This document shows positions 23,706 to 35,128 of a DNA stretch of 64,000 bases, in pieces. Both the position numbers and the translations under genes were made by a program. A model generated the notes under the pieces. The model saw nothing but the letters and a program-made list of their open reading frames with translations, was not told the DNA's origin and did not search any database. The DNA is taken from assembly GCF_964204645.1 (NCBI RefSeq), contig NC_134028.1:5430501-5494500 (forward strand). Direction: 5' to 3'. The number at the start of each line of letters is the position of its first letter. Positions within the stretch are counted from its first letter, which is position 1. Origin of the DNA: Tubulanus polymorphus (taxonomy: Eukaryota > Nemertea > Palaeonemertea > Tubulaniformes > Tubulanidae).

Positions 23706-24650
23706 ATGTGCGTCTTTTCGAAGCAGATGGAGGAAGTAGAGGCCGTTTACAAACAGAAATATGATAAATTTCTGCGGTCTAGAAAGGATTTATGTCAAGT
23801 GATTCTGAAACTTGCCGCAGCTTACAAAACACACGACAGAAATGTGAGGAAAGCTAAGATTACGTCGGCTGCAGTTGGTTTAGGGGTCGGTCTTCCACTG
23901 TCTGTGGCTACATTGGCACTGTTCATAGTCACTGCTGGTATAGCTGTACCAATCGTTGGTGGTGTTGCTGCCGGAGTTGGTGTAACCACAGGAGTTGCTG
24001 GTTCTGGTAGCGATTTGACGCTGTGGGTTATTGGTAAAAAAATTCGAAAGCGGGTGAACCGAGTTATTGAGGCTCATATTAAAGAAATGGAAGAGTTGGG
24101 GAATTTGCGAGCTAGATTATCTGAGATGTACGAAGACCTGAAGAGGGAGCAGATTAAACTAGGTAAATACCTAAATGAGAAATATATAATGTAATAACAT
24201 AATCAATACTTTCAACTTTTTTTTATTCAAACAGGTGTATTTGGAGTTGGGGGTATGTTGAAAGGAGCAGGCATAGCGATCACGAAACCCTTTGCCATAG
24301 TTGATGATTTCATTACTATAGGGCGAATAGCCAGTGAAGGTCTTGAAGCAGGGGGCGCTGCATCGAAAGCCGGAACCTCAATGTTTAAAGCCGTAGGAAC
24401 TGCGGGTAAAGTCTTCCAGATTGGTGGATTCGTATTTTCCCTAGTCGGGGCTGGAGTAGATATCTACACGATAGTCGACTCGGCCAGGGAGTTACAGAAG
24501 CCGGGTCCAGAGTTAGAAGCGAAACTAGTTGAATTAGTTTTTGGTGAGATGGTTTTGAATGAAGAACACAGAGAGGAGCTGAAATTGTTCTGTATCGAAA
24601 ACGACATATCTGCGATTCCTGAACCAGTCCCGGTTGCAGTGAGTCTCTGA
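23706..24650 (+). CDS. apolipoprotein-L-like glycine-rich membrane protein
   Basis: Two exons, 23706-24162 and 24235-24650, joined in phase 1; 290 residues from ATG 23706 (an in-frame ATG at 23631 would add 25). Order: N-terminal amphipathic helix, a long hydrophobic glycine-rich segment (LGVGLPLSVATLALFIVTAG then IAVPIVGGVAAG), a Lys/Arg-rich helix, a second glycine-rich stretch at the start of exon 2 (GVFGVGGMLKGAGIAITKPF) and a third hydrophobic segment (FQIGGFVFSLVGAGVDIYT). This is the pattern of APOL family proteins, which insert into membranes through paired hydrophobic helices and can form channels. Invertebrate members are poorly studied. A 5' exon may be missing. AATAAA occurs at about 24920. 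Confidence 0.7.
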
Positions 24651-26683
24651 AAACAGTAACCATAACCACATTCTTTGGCTAATTATTGAACTCAAATTCT
24701 ATCAACACGTACATGTATCATGTTAAGGCCCGGACACACTGGGCGATTTGGTCGCCCGATTTCGTCGCCCGACGAAATCGCCGGTAAAATCTAATTTCTT
24801 TGTCTGGATATTTTGTCTGTTTTAACCTAATTTCTTTGTCTGGATATCGTGTGAAGTAACAAAGACAATGGAATATGTATACGTAGTTGGAACTTGTCCT
24901 ATCATTTTCACAGTTTACAAATAAATGCTATGTGAAAATGTTCCATTTACCTATAAAAAATCATATATTGCAGCTCAATGAAAAATTTCATATCATAAAA
25001 CAAACATATGTGTAGTTGGAACTTGTCCTATCATGGTCACAGTTTACAAATGATATGTGAAAATGTTCCATTTATCTAAATAAATATATGAAAGATATCA
25101 TTGCTACTCTATGCAGTATTTCATATATTATTTAATAGGACTTGAGCACAGTAAGTTCAGTTGGTGTGATATATAGGAAGCAAGGTAGATAGATATTCAG
25201 ACTGCCAGGGCTGATTCAGGATCCACTGTTTTGCCATTTTAACATCTTAAGCACACTCTTAAGACATCAATTCTGTGTGCCTGAGTGATTTAATGTCTAA
25301 ATCGATAACGCGAGAGTCTTCGCGCAGAGTCTTCATTGAACCTTAAAATTCGTGCAAACATCGTTAAAACAAGAATTCGCTTGATAACAGCAAATAGGCC
25401 CGGCAAACAGGGCACAAGTCATCAGATCACAGGAACTAAAAAAAGACTGAAGTTTGAAAATATTAATTTGTTATTTTTTTTACAATTGCACAAAATTTAC
25501 ACCAAATGATAAATCCAAGGCATTATTATTAAGGCAAAAACATTTGTATTGCTATCATTTTCCACTAAATGTTTATTCAAAATGAACGACTAACAATTCG
25601 AAAAATGGCGACCGACGCCACGAAGTCATCTTATCACAGGAAACAAGAAACTAATATTAAAAAATATATAGTTTTGTTATTTATAAAAATTTACAAAATA
25701 GGATGAAAACAATTATAAAAAAGCTAACATGATGATTCGTATCTAAAAGATTTTCAACAAAATGTTTATGAAAACAAATTTCAAAAAGTGATCGGTGCAA
25801 TAATTTCGAAAAATGGTATAGAATGAAATTACAATGATTGGATCTGATAAATGATTTCGAAGAATAGTATAAATTGAGATAACATTGATCTGATTGAGGA
25901 TAATTATTTTTGTTGTACAAAATGTACAAAAATGATTGGTTGTTGATTTAGAAATTGATTAATTAATGAATAACAGCAACATATTTTTGAAATTTGAAAT
26001 TTTGAAATGTTTGATGAAAACGATTGGTTTATGATTAGATAAAAACACAAAATAAAACATGAATTTCAGGAGATGATTCGCTGTTGCTTCAAAAGCAAGG
26101 TTACAGAGGTTGACTGAACTGATAGAACCCGATTACTTCTTACACCGGAAAACCGTCTTCAGAAAAACCAAAAATCGTTAAACAGGCATAGCAAGGAGCC
26201 TATAGCACCACACCGCCCGAGAAATACGAAAATATTTTTGAAAAAAATTAACGCACCAGGGTGGTCCGTTTCCACAGTTGCGGGCCGAGATTTGCATTCG
26301 GAATCAGAATTAAAAAAGAACTAATTTTGACTCCAAACACAAATTTCAACCCTCCGCTATGGAACATGTCTAGAAATTCACAGACAAGGTCCCTCGCTTT
26401 CGGTAAAAATTCCACGTACCAAAAATGACGATTATCGAAATTCATCCATTAACCCTTAAACTAAACCTTCGAAATTCATCTCCAAAATTGGACGTCCCCG
26501 TTTGACGAATAGCATTAGATGATTGGCTTACATCGCATGGACGGTAATGCTAAAGGTTTTACGATGCTGCGCTTCCTGGTGCGAGTAGTCCCCGAGTTCT
26601 ATCAACCCCTTCAACATGTAACCGAACTTCATATTCAACAGCTGAATCACCTCCAGATTAGATTAGTTAAAGTAACAGGTTAT
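24651..26683. other. intergenic with local duplications
   Basis: AT-rich. A tandem duplication of about 130 bp occupies about 24875-25095 (units share GTAGTTGGAACTTGTCCTAT). A looser duplication is at about 25405-25810 (CATCWKATCACAGGAA blocks). At 24724-24780 a GC-rich stretch, GGCCCGGACACACTGGGCG, looks like the edge of a DNA element. No gene seen. Confidence 0.55.
24875..25095. repeat. tandem duplication of about 130 bp
   Basis: Two units share GTAGTTGGAACTTGTCCTAT, then CACAGTTTACAAAT, then GTGAAAATGTTCCATTTA in the same order; spacing is about 130 bp. Confidence 0.75.
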
Positions 26684-28531
26684 CTAGAAGCGGCCGCTGC
26701 CGCACACAAAAACTCTTCGCATGGTTCGACGAAGCACCTTCTTGATTCGATTAAGCTTTCCTATTATAAAAGGAAAAGTCAGACAAACAACAAGTTTTTA
26801 TACTCTGAATTTTCCTTCTCATTTGAGCATTGACTTCAACCCGCGTGTGAACTTACCCTTTAAACCACTCGACACGCGCTTCGGTTTGATTTCCTCAGTT
26901 TGGATATCATTGAATACCTGGATATCGTCATCCACGATTATGTTGTCTTTTGCTTCCCGATAACACTGACGCACGACAACGTTCACTTCGATGTCTACAC
27001 ACGCACGAACACATATGTATGTAGAAATTCACACATATGTTATTAGCATACAAAATATACAAAAGTACATGTAAAAAGTAACATTAATTAGGCCTATTCG
27101 TGAATTAGTGAAGAGTAGATAATAAATCGAAAGTTTATGATCGCAACAGTTCAGTTTAATGTGTCTTTTTCGGCTAAGATATTTTGCATTATATACAGTT
27201 AAAAAGTTGAATTTTGTGGGATCAATATGTTTATTTGCGGGGGGGGTATCATAACGTTGGTGCATACTAGAGTCCTATGGAAGGTACATGCTAAAGCGGC
27301 GTGTTGTATTAGTAATTATATCGTGTAGTTCAGTGATTAAGTTATATAAGGAGTTATCAAGTTAATGGTCCAGGGATTCAACCAGTCATTTTGCGTTATT
27401 ACCTTATATAGTTCATTATTTCAATATTCCGTTTGATTTCTATTCTTACCCTTTATACCAGATGGAATGTCCTCTTCAATCTGGGATTCGTGGATCTCCT
27501 CTATTATCACAGATCCGTTGGCGGATTTTGTGCCATTGCTCGCAGTTTCATCGTCGTCACATTTCGATTCCAAGGTTTGAATGTCCGATTCAATGTCTAT
27601 ATATCGATAGATGGAAATTCAAAACAATGTTTCATAATAAAAATAAACTCTTTGAATCAGTTACTAACATTTTTGTGGTGACGATATTTCTGAGATAATT
27701 GTGTATTTATTAGAGGGATTGAATTACCTTCCATGAAACTTTCAGGTGCACCCACTTGCAGTCCTTCGTGGCCCCATTGTAGAATATTAACACCAGGCAG
27801 AAAAGGGATCCGTCTATTGGGCCTCGGTTCCCAGATAACGTGGCCCCCTGGGGTGAAGACGGATAACTTGCATTCTGTAGGAAGGTAACTATCTTCAATA
27901 TACGTCTCCCAGAAATTCGTGCCTGGTATGTTGGACATCTTTTGTCCAACCGCCCAGCCCATATTTTGTGCTCGAATCTGTACGAATTCTCCCGGCGATT
28001 GAGTCTCGTAGTGCGTAAGTATAATCGTTTTGTGGAGTCTTTCACCCCATATCTTCATAGGTATGCCTATTTGTGAAGAAATGATAGAGACAATGCATCA
28101 ACGAAAGTCCTTAAAGTTGATTCTAGTATGAAAACGGAAGAACGATATGCATGTCTTACCAGGGATCAAGCGTACATTTTCTTCATCATAAATTTTGCCA
28201 TCGAGGCAGAAAGTTTGTTCTTTGACAGCTGAAATAAAGTTATATTCAGATTTTAAATGTTTCGTAAGGAAAACTGAGACTGGGTGGAAGCTTCTGTATC
28301 CACCAAATCCACCTAAAAACGCCCGCAAGTCATCGTCCAACTCTGTTGCTAAGTGCAGATCGGCCATTATCGTGCCTGCTCGCTTCAACGATACCCGTCT
28401 TAAAGTTGAAATCTTCTCTGCCTTTTTCGACATTATTGATGATAACGATTGGCGATTTATAATAGAGAAATATTACCTTCAAGTTCCGATTCGTTCAAAA
28501 GAACGCAGTTAGTTGTCGATGGATTGGCCAT
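26684..28531 (-). CDS. unrecognised six-exon gene, 323 residues
   Basis: Minus-strand exons 5' to 3': 28531-28477, 28417-28160, 28066-27728, 27596-27450, 26952-26857, 26760-26684. Every junction is phase 1 and the model ends at TAG, which supports a real gene. The N-terminal two thirds (to about residue 217) is a mixed, probably globular domain with many aromatics, including GGFGGYRSFHPVSVFLTK, KIWGERLHKTIILTHYE, NMGWAVGQKM and VIWEPRPNRRIPFLPG. The last third is acidic and low complexity (two segments ending SGIKG and SGLKG), then a short basic tail (KKVLRRTMRRVF). No signal peptide or membrane segment is visible. I do not recognise the family. The exon-5 acceptor (GGGAAG) is weak and is the least certain part. 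Divergent from eIF3L, starts about 720 bp apart. Confidence 0.75.
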
Positions 28532-29252
28532 GATTTCACAATTTTTCGACAAAAGGAAGACGGTCAAAACAGTTGAACCAGTGACACGGCGGACATAAAC
28601 ATTAAAAAACTACCTAGTAACGTAGTTAGATCTGTGACGTCATTACCGCGAGGCCAATCAGCATAAAAAACGAAATACCAGTATATGATGTGTTCATAAT
28701 TTACGAACTTTTGACTGTAACCAATCCACTTCTTTATTATCTTGAATAAATACAACCTTAGGCTTTCAGTATTCTCAGTTTGGATAATTTATCGAATTAG
28801 CTAAACCTAACCTAAAATTGCATGCTCGCGAAGTCTGAACTTAGGAATCTGAGCGAATCATTCTAGAAAGTCCCAAGGCATCACGAATCCAGTTTCGACG
28901 AATTCCTATTTTGTGGGTATGAAAAATTTTTACGGCTTATGCCACGACGAAATTCTGAACTAATTGAATTAGTTCTAGGGCCCTGTCCGTGGGCATATGA
29001 CTGTGCATACTTGTAATAATTCTAGTTTTGCAAAATTTCCTCTATATGAATTCGATAAATTATACAATTACAATTTATTTTTTAATATTAACTTAAAGCG
29101 TGTCTCTGTATTGCCGGCGGCAGGGGACCCGTCGTCCTCTCGACAGCGAGTCTGACCGAATAAAGTAGATTTGATTTTGGAGGCGCACATCGCGTCTTCG
29201 GTTTAGTACCTACCGCGCTAACCCGGAAGCTTACACTACCCGGAGAAAAAAA
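28532..29252. promoter_or_regulatory. divergent intergenic region between unknown gene and eIF3L
   Basis: The 721 bp between the two opposite starts should hold both promoters. The sequence near eIF3L is locally GC-richer (29100-29230), as expected around a housekeeping start. No clear TATA box or other element was identified. Confidence 0.5.
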
Positions 29253-32200
29253 ATGTGGCAAAATTCTGCTGAAGATTTTGTGGAACAGGTCGAGGTAAGC
29301 TAAGTCAGTTAACGTGGGCATATGATTATTGGCACCTTTTCTCGTCAATGTTTTATTTGAAATCGGAATATTGTAAATTGAAGACGTTTTTATCCGTATG
29401 ATTAGCACCGGCTGTCGTCGTCTAGAGCTAGTCTGTCCATACTCCTTTTCTTTCTTTTGACAAGCATGTGTGTGATTCGTATTACCCAGTATTACCCAAA
29501 CTAAGAGTTCAAGAACACTGAGAATATTTATTCATCAAACCCCATTTATTTGGTTCTAGGGTATACCTGTCCTTTAATTTTCAGGCTGGTCAGGCTGATG
29601 ATAGTGATAATGGGAAAATGTCCTCTTTCTTTGTTGATATCTAAAATGAACAGTTTTCTGATTATATTTCAGTACGATCCATATGTAACGCCATACGGTT
29701 CCAAATATGATGGTAGGTAGACTTTATGATTGATTCTCTGATTCTTTGGAAAAGAGTTTTTTTCTTAATAACCAAAAGAATATTTTAAATCATTTTCTGG
29801 ATCGTCAGTTGAGTAATTGATAGAATCCTCGTATTTTCGTTTCAGGTGATTACGGATATGATGGAAGAGACGATCGTCACCAATCTTACATTATACCGGA
29901 GGTTATCAAGAGATTCCTCACAGACTTCCAACGTTGTATAAACGAAGGAAACTTGTATGAAATTCAAAAAGCTTATGAAACCGAGTAAGTTACTCAGTTG
30001 AAATCATCACCCATGATGATTCCTGGGCCCCCAGTGTTCCACTACTATTGATATGAAACCTTACAAAGTGATTTCATATCCTGATCAACGAACAAAATAT
30101 CAAATTAGTACTAGGCACCTAGGTGTAGTGACCTGTACAGCCCCAAGGCTCTCACTATTACCTTCATTTAACTTTACTCCATTTTTCTGTATTGTCATTA
30201 TTCGTGGAAATGTAGTTAAATGAAAAATGAATTATTATTATTATAAATTGATTGATTAAAAACTGATTAAAATTTTTTTCAGTTTCAACAAATTGACCGA
30301 CAACTTCTTTAAGAACAGCGCCTGGCCCGAGGCCGAGGATGTAGCTCCTATCGTACAAGATGGTAATTAATGATATTGATTTCTCTAGAAACAAGAAAAC
30401 ATCTCGAAAATTGAGAACTTATTCCTAAATGAATGAATGCATTTATTTACAGATGGCCTTTTCCTGATCTTATACAAGGAATTGTACTATCGACACATCT
30501 ATGCTCGAGTAACGGTAAGCTTCTTTCTGTTGGCTCTGATTTATTGCCTAATTAGGTATTTCCCCTTTTTCCCATTTGAGACTTAAAATAAAACTGACGA
30601 ATTTCATATTTTTTCAGTCTGGCCCATCTCTGAATCAGAGACTTGAATCATATTACAACTATTGTAATCTATTCAACTATATTTTAAGTGAGTATGCCTT
30701 CGTAATCAATTTCCATTTTTCGAAACAAATTATGCTTAAGTCTCTTTAAATATTGATTCTTTCAGACGCTGAAGGCCCTGTACCTCTAGAACTGCCGAAT
30801 CAATGGCTTTGGGATATTATTGATGAGTTTATTTATCAGGTAGGTCTGAATACATGGTTCTGCAATATTTAGAAAGTACACTGTCCCAGTTGATGAAGTG
30901 TTGTTTTCTGCTAATAAAACACTCGATAAGTCTTATTCAAATTTTCTTCTCTTTTTAGTTCCAAAGTTTCAGTCTGTATCGGTCAAAGACAAACAAGAAA
31001 ACCGAGGATGAAATCGAGAACCTCAAACGCAACCCGAAGGTAAGCAATCATCTTAGATAGAAAAGTAATCTGTAGTAAGTAGGCATGATTTACTGGTCTG
31101 TGGTATGCTTATACTGTACATATGTGAATTTTTAGGCTTCTGGGGCCAGTTGCATAGTCGTGACTTAAGTCCAAAAGTGGTCTTAAATCTTAAGACTGGT
31201 TAGATTAGCTATAGAACTGAGTTGGTCTTAGACTGGTCTTAAGTCTAAGCCATGACTATGCAACCGGCCCCAGGTGCTACATTTATCTAGATCGTAAAAT
31301 GGTGTTTTGCCTATATTTCAGATATGGAATGTACACAGCGTTTTGAATGTGCTTCATTCTTTAGTCGATAAATCAAACATAAACAGACAATTAGAAATCT
31401 ACACCAGCGGTGGTATGTTAACTCTTTTGATTTATAGTCCATTTGTTCATATTTGATGATATGCGTCATTGAAGTCTGAATCCATCTAAAGAGGAGCTGA
31501 TCGAAAACATGGATTGATTGAGGATTCACTCACGGTGATCAAAGTCTAGATTATGAGGTGTATGTGTCTAATTGTAGGTGATCCAGACAGTGTTGCGGGT
31601 GAATTCGGTCGACATTCTCTGTACAAGATGTTAGGCTATTTCAGTTTGATCGGTTTATTGAGACTTCACTCTTTGCTCGGCGATTACTATCAGGCTTTGA
31701 AGGTTCTCGAGAATATTGACTTCAACAAGAAGGTAATTGATTATCAATGATGAAATCTCTATTTCAAAATCCCTTGTTATGCATTTAACTGTGGTGGCAG
31801 GTATGCCTTTTAAAAACCGCGCGATCTTTCGGATACTGCTAGATCATTCTGGAACAACTGTTAGATGCTCGGCTAAGTCTTACGGTTTATAAAGTCATAA
31901 TAAATGCTCCAATCAGCTGGATGTATGACTATAATTTCTTTTCATTTCTATTTGCAGAACATGTACTCTCGCGTGCCGGGATGTCAGATAACGACCTATT
32001 ACTACGTCGGATTCGCCTATATGATGATGCGACGATATCAGGATTCGATTCGTACGTTCTCGAACATTTTACTCTACATACAACGCACGAAAAACATGCT
32101 GCAGAATCGCGTTTACCTGTACGATCAGGTAAGATGAGTTAACCGTGAACGGGGAACATTCAATACCAAAAATGCCAATCGGGGAAGGTTATGGAATTAT

Positions 32201-34494
32201 CTTTTCTTTAACCCTTTCAGTGCTGACTTAATAATACCCTATAGTGCTGAAGATAATTTGAAAAATTTCAACCTAGTGTGCTGAATAACGGGAGTACCAC
32301 TATAGTGCGTATACACCGCGGCACGGTGTATCGTTAGTTTCTAATATTTCACTCTGTTTGACATGTGCTGTCATCTTTCAACAGAGATAGAAACTAATTA
32401 CGTCAATACACCGCAGTGCAGTGTACTAGTAAAATCCACCGATTTATACACCGCACTGCGGTGTAGACGCTCTGAAAGGGTTAAAGAAGTCAGGAAATTT
32501 TGTTAAATTGCTACAGGGATGAGTCAGGGAAATTTGTTGAGATAGTTAGGTGTATGAATCGGTTTCCATTCATATTTTAGTATTCATAATTCACTGGAAT
32601 TTTAGCAGGTTAAGTCAGGAAAATGTGAATGTCGGGGAAAAAGAAAAAGCAAATCAAAGGAAAAAAGTGGCCACTGTCTAATAAAGTTGTGAAACAGATT
32701 TGGATATGATTTTCAATAGCCTTGATGGAAGATCCCATTCTGTGGCACCTTTGCCTGCCATTAGTTTGAGATTCTATCTTATGAGTAACTTCGAATCAGT
32801 CCACAGGAATCTGCTCGTTTATATAATTGCAGGTGAACAAGATGAACGAGAAGATGTACACGTTGTTAGCGATTTCTCTGGTGCTGCATCCGATGAGAAT
32901 CGATGAAAGCGTTCATTCGCAGCTGCGCGAGAAATTCGGCGATCGAATGCTGCGCATGCAGAAAGGAGACACGACCGAGTACGAGAATAGTTTCTCGTTC
33001 GCTTGTCCGAAGTTCCTCTCGCCGGTACCGCCGAACTATGACGCGCCGGATACTAATCAACATAAGGTATGCGAAGTAAAGTGTTTTTAAGGGTCCGATC
33101 ATCGTTGAACGTTGTGAAGAATTGATTGTCTGCGAGAATGTGGGGGGGGAATGAAAAAAAAAATTGAAAAATCTGTGAAAAATATTTAAATTCGCGAAAT
33201 TTTATTATAATTTGTCTGGATAATAATCAGTAACCGCTTACAGTATTTTACCCGAAGTGATCCTGGTAATTTGTACTGAAAGAAAAACCAATTGTACAGG
33301 ATGTGGAACATATGAAAATTCCTGAGTTCACAAATCTAACCCCCGTCTTTTTTCAGTATGGTCACTCATAGAATCCCATTCTTGTATCCCTGCAGATACT
33401 ATAGATCGTTTCTTTAAACCGTTGAATTCATTTCAGGAACCGTTTTTACAACAGATGAAAGTGTTCATGGAAGAGGTCGCCCAGCAACAGATACTGCCAA
33501 CGATCAGGAGTTATCTGAAGTTGTACACGACTCTCCCGATCGCGAAATTATCAGCATTCATGGAAATGGTGAGCGTTAGTATACATTCCATTAATGTGGG
33601 GCTTATAGAGTGGGCACTGTTCTATTTTGCTTCACATCAGGACAATAGCAGTGGGATACCTGCACGCACCAGTGAGATGGCGCAACAATTCACTGCATTG
33701 TAGTGCAAATTAGTTCATTAAATTTAAACCAGATCTTTAGGCTTCCAAATGCAAATATTATCAAACAAGACATTAGATAGATGTATGATTCACTTTCTCG
33801 GTATAGATTTCACTGATAATTCATTTGCTAACTAGTTGATTCAAATTGAAATGAATTTAGAAGAAATTGAAGTGGTTACCCAGTAATTTCTAGCGAACCT
33901 GGTCGGTTGTCGCTGAATCCTTACTTGCTACAGTAGCAGTGCCGGTACTCCGTTCTTTCTAATCTAAAGAAAATCAATTTTTCAAATCCATGAGGGAAGG
34001 AATGTTGTCCTAGAATTATTGCGTGTTTTATCTACCGGAATTCAGTTTTTCCACGTTAATTTAATCTCAGAGTGAAGAGGAATTGAGAACGCATCTCATG
34101 TGTTTCAAACATAAAATGAAGAATCTGGTTTGGACTAAAGGGACCAGCGGATTGGAGGGTGAATTTCAGAGCGCATCGGAAGTAGATTTCTACATCGACA
34201 AGGTAAGATATTACTAAACATCTGAACATCTTTATTGCTCCAGATATAATGCACATTTATGGCAGCAAGTACCTTTGTTCTTTCGTAGGATATGATCCAT
34301 ATAGCTGATACGAAGGTAGCCAGACGTTATGGAGATTTCTTTATCAGACAGATTTTAAAGTTTGAAGAGGTAAAATTTGTTTGTCGTTTTCACTAAGTTT
34401 TATCCGGCTGAGCGATTAATCGACGCTATAGGTCTAACACTGACATATCTGTTTTTAGATCAACAGGAATTTGAAAGTGGTCGGAGCCAAATAG
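29253..34494 (+). CDS. EIF3L: translation initiation factor eIF3 subunit L
   Basis: Sixteen exons, all in phase: 29253-29294, 29673-29712, 29846-29984, 30283-30362, 30453-30514, 30618-30687, 30766-30839, 30959-31039, 31322-31412, 31578-31732, 31958-32128, 32833-33066, 33437-33568, 34071-34202, 34289-34369, 34459-34494; 539 residues, slightly shorter than human (about 564). Sequence follows eIF3L throughout: [20 protein letters not shown] near the N-terminus, [58 protein letters not shown], the PCI-type C-terminal half and the tail [11 protein letters not shown]. It is a non-core subunit of the eIF3 complex that helps recruit mRNA to the 40S ribosome in the cytoplasm. Introns are small (80-700 bp). 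One carries a piggyBac-type MITE, another a palindromic MITE. AATAAA at 34551-34560, close after the stop. Confidence 0.96.
31140..31273. repeat. palindromic MITE in eIF3L intron 8
   Basis: Starts CTGGGGCCAGTTGCATAGTC and ends with the near-complement GACTATGCAACCGGCCCCAG; inner CTTAAG-rich parts also pair. Element of 134 bp, no coding capacity. Confidence 0.85.
32212..32480. mobile_element. piggyBac-type MITE in eIF3L intron 11
   Basis: Flanked by TTAA on both sides (32208-32211 and 32481-32484), with ends CCCTTTCAGTGC and GCTCTGAAAGGG. TTAA target duplication plus CCC-type ends is the piggyBac signature. Inside are several ATACACCGCAGTGCAGTG-type palindromes. A relative lies at 53071-53351. 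Confidence 0.85.
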
Positions 34495-35128
34495 ATGGAG
34501 AAAAGATTCACAAATTTTCAAATGAATTGCATTGTCAAGAGAATGAAGAAAATAAATAAATTGGTTATAGAACTATATATTGCGTTTAGATCATTTTATT
34601 GACTACTTATGAATGGTTGATCAGGATGAAAAATGTAGTTCGTAGACCTTCACTAAAGTATCTTTCTATAACTATTTCTCTAGTGAAGAACGTCTGTGGA
34701 TTACGGTACGTTTTCCTTTTTAGGCCGATTAGCACTTGAACCTTGTCTCAGTCCTATTCATTTGAAAGAACGTGGATGGCTTATAAAGTAACCCTTGGTG
34801 TTTGAACATTCGAGGATCCCTGCTTAGGGTTACGTATGTAGTTGGCTGATCTAGTTTTCCAAATATAAAACCGAAAGCGTTTGAACCCTTTCTCAATTCA
34901 AATGCATACAGCCCATAAAGTTCCCTTAGTGTTAGGCCTCCAGGATCCCTATTCCCGCACTGATGAACACGTTTCCTTTATTTGCCTAATTTGTTTGGAC
35001 CCTATTGTGAATAACGTTCAAGGCTGAACTTGTAAATGCAGCGCAGGAAGGACTGATAAGATAAGTCACGGAGCTTTTATTGAATAAAAGATGGATGCAC
35101 GTTAACTGGTTAACACGAAGCCGTGAAC
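34495..35128. promoter_or_regulatory. eIF3L 3' end and trypsin-like gene promoter
   Basis: Two overlapping AATAAA signals (34551-34560) end eIF3L. A loose tandem duplication lies at about 34737-34955 (TTGAACC...CAGTCCTATTCATTTGAA and similar). Just before the protease start are overlapping GATA sites, TGATAAGATAAG (35054-35065), and the palindrome GTTAACTGGTTAAC (35101-35114), which resembles an HNF1 site. Confidence 0.5.
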
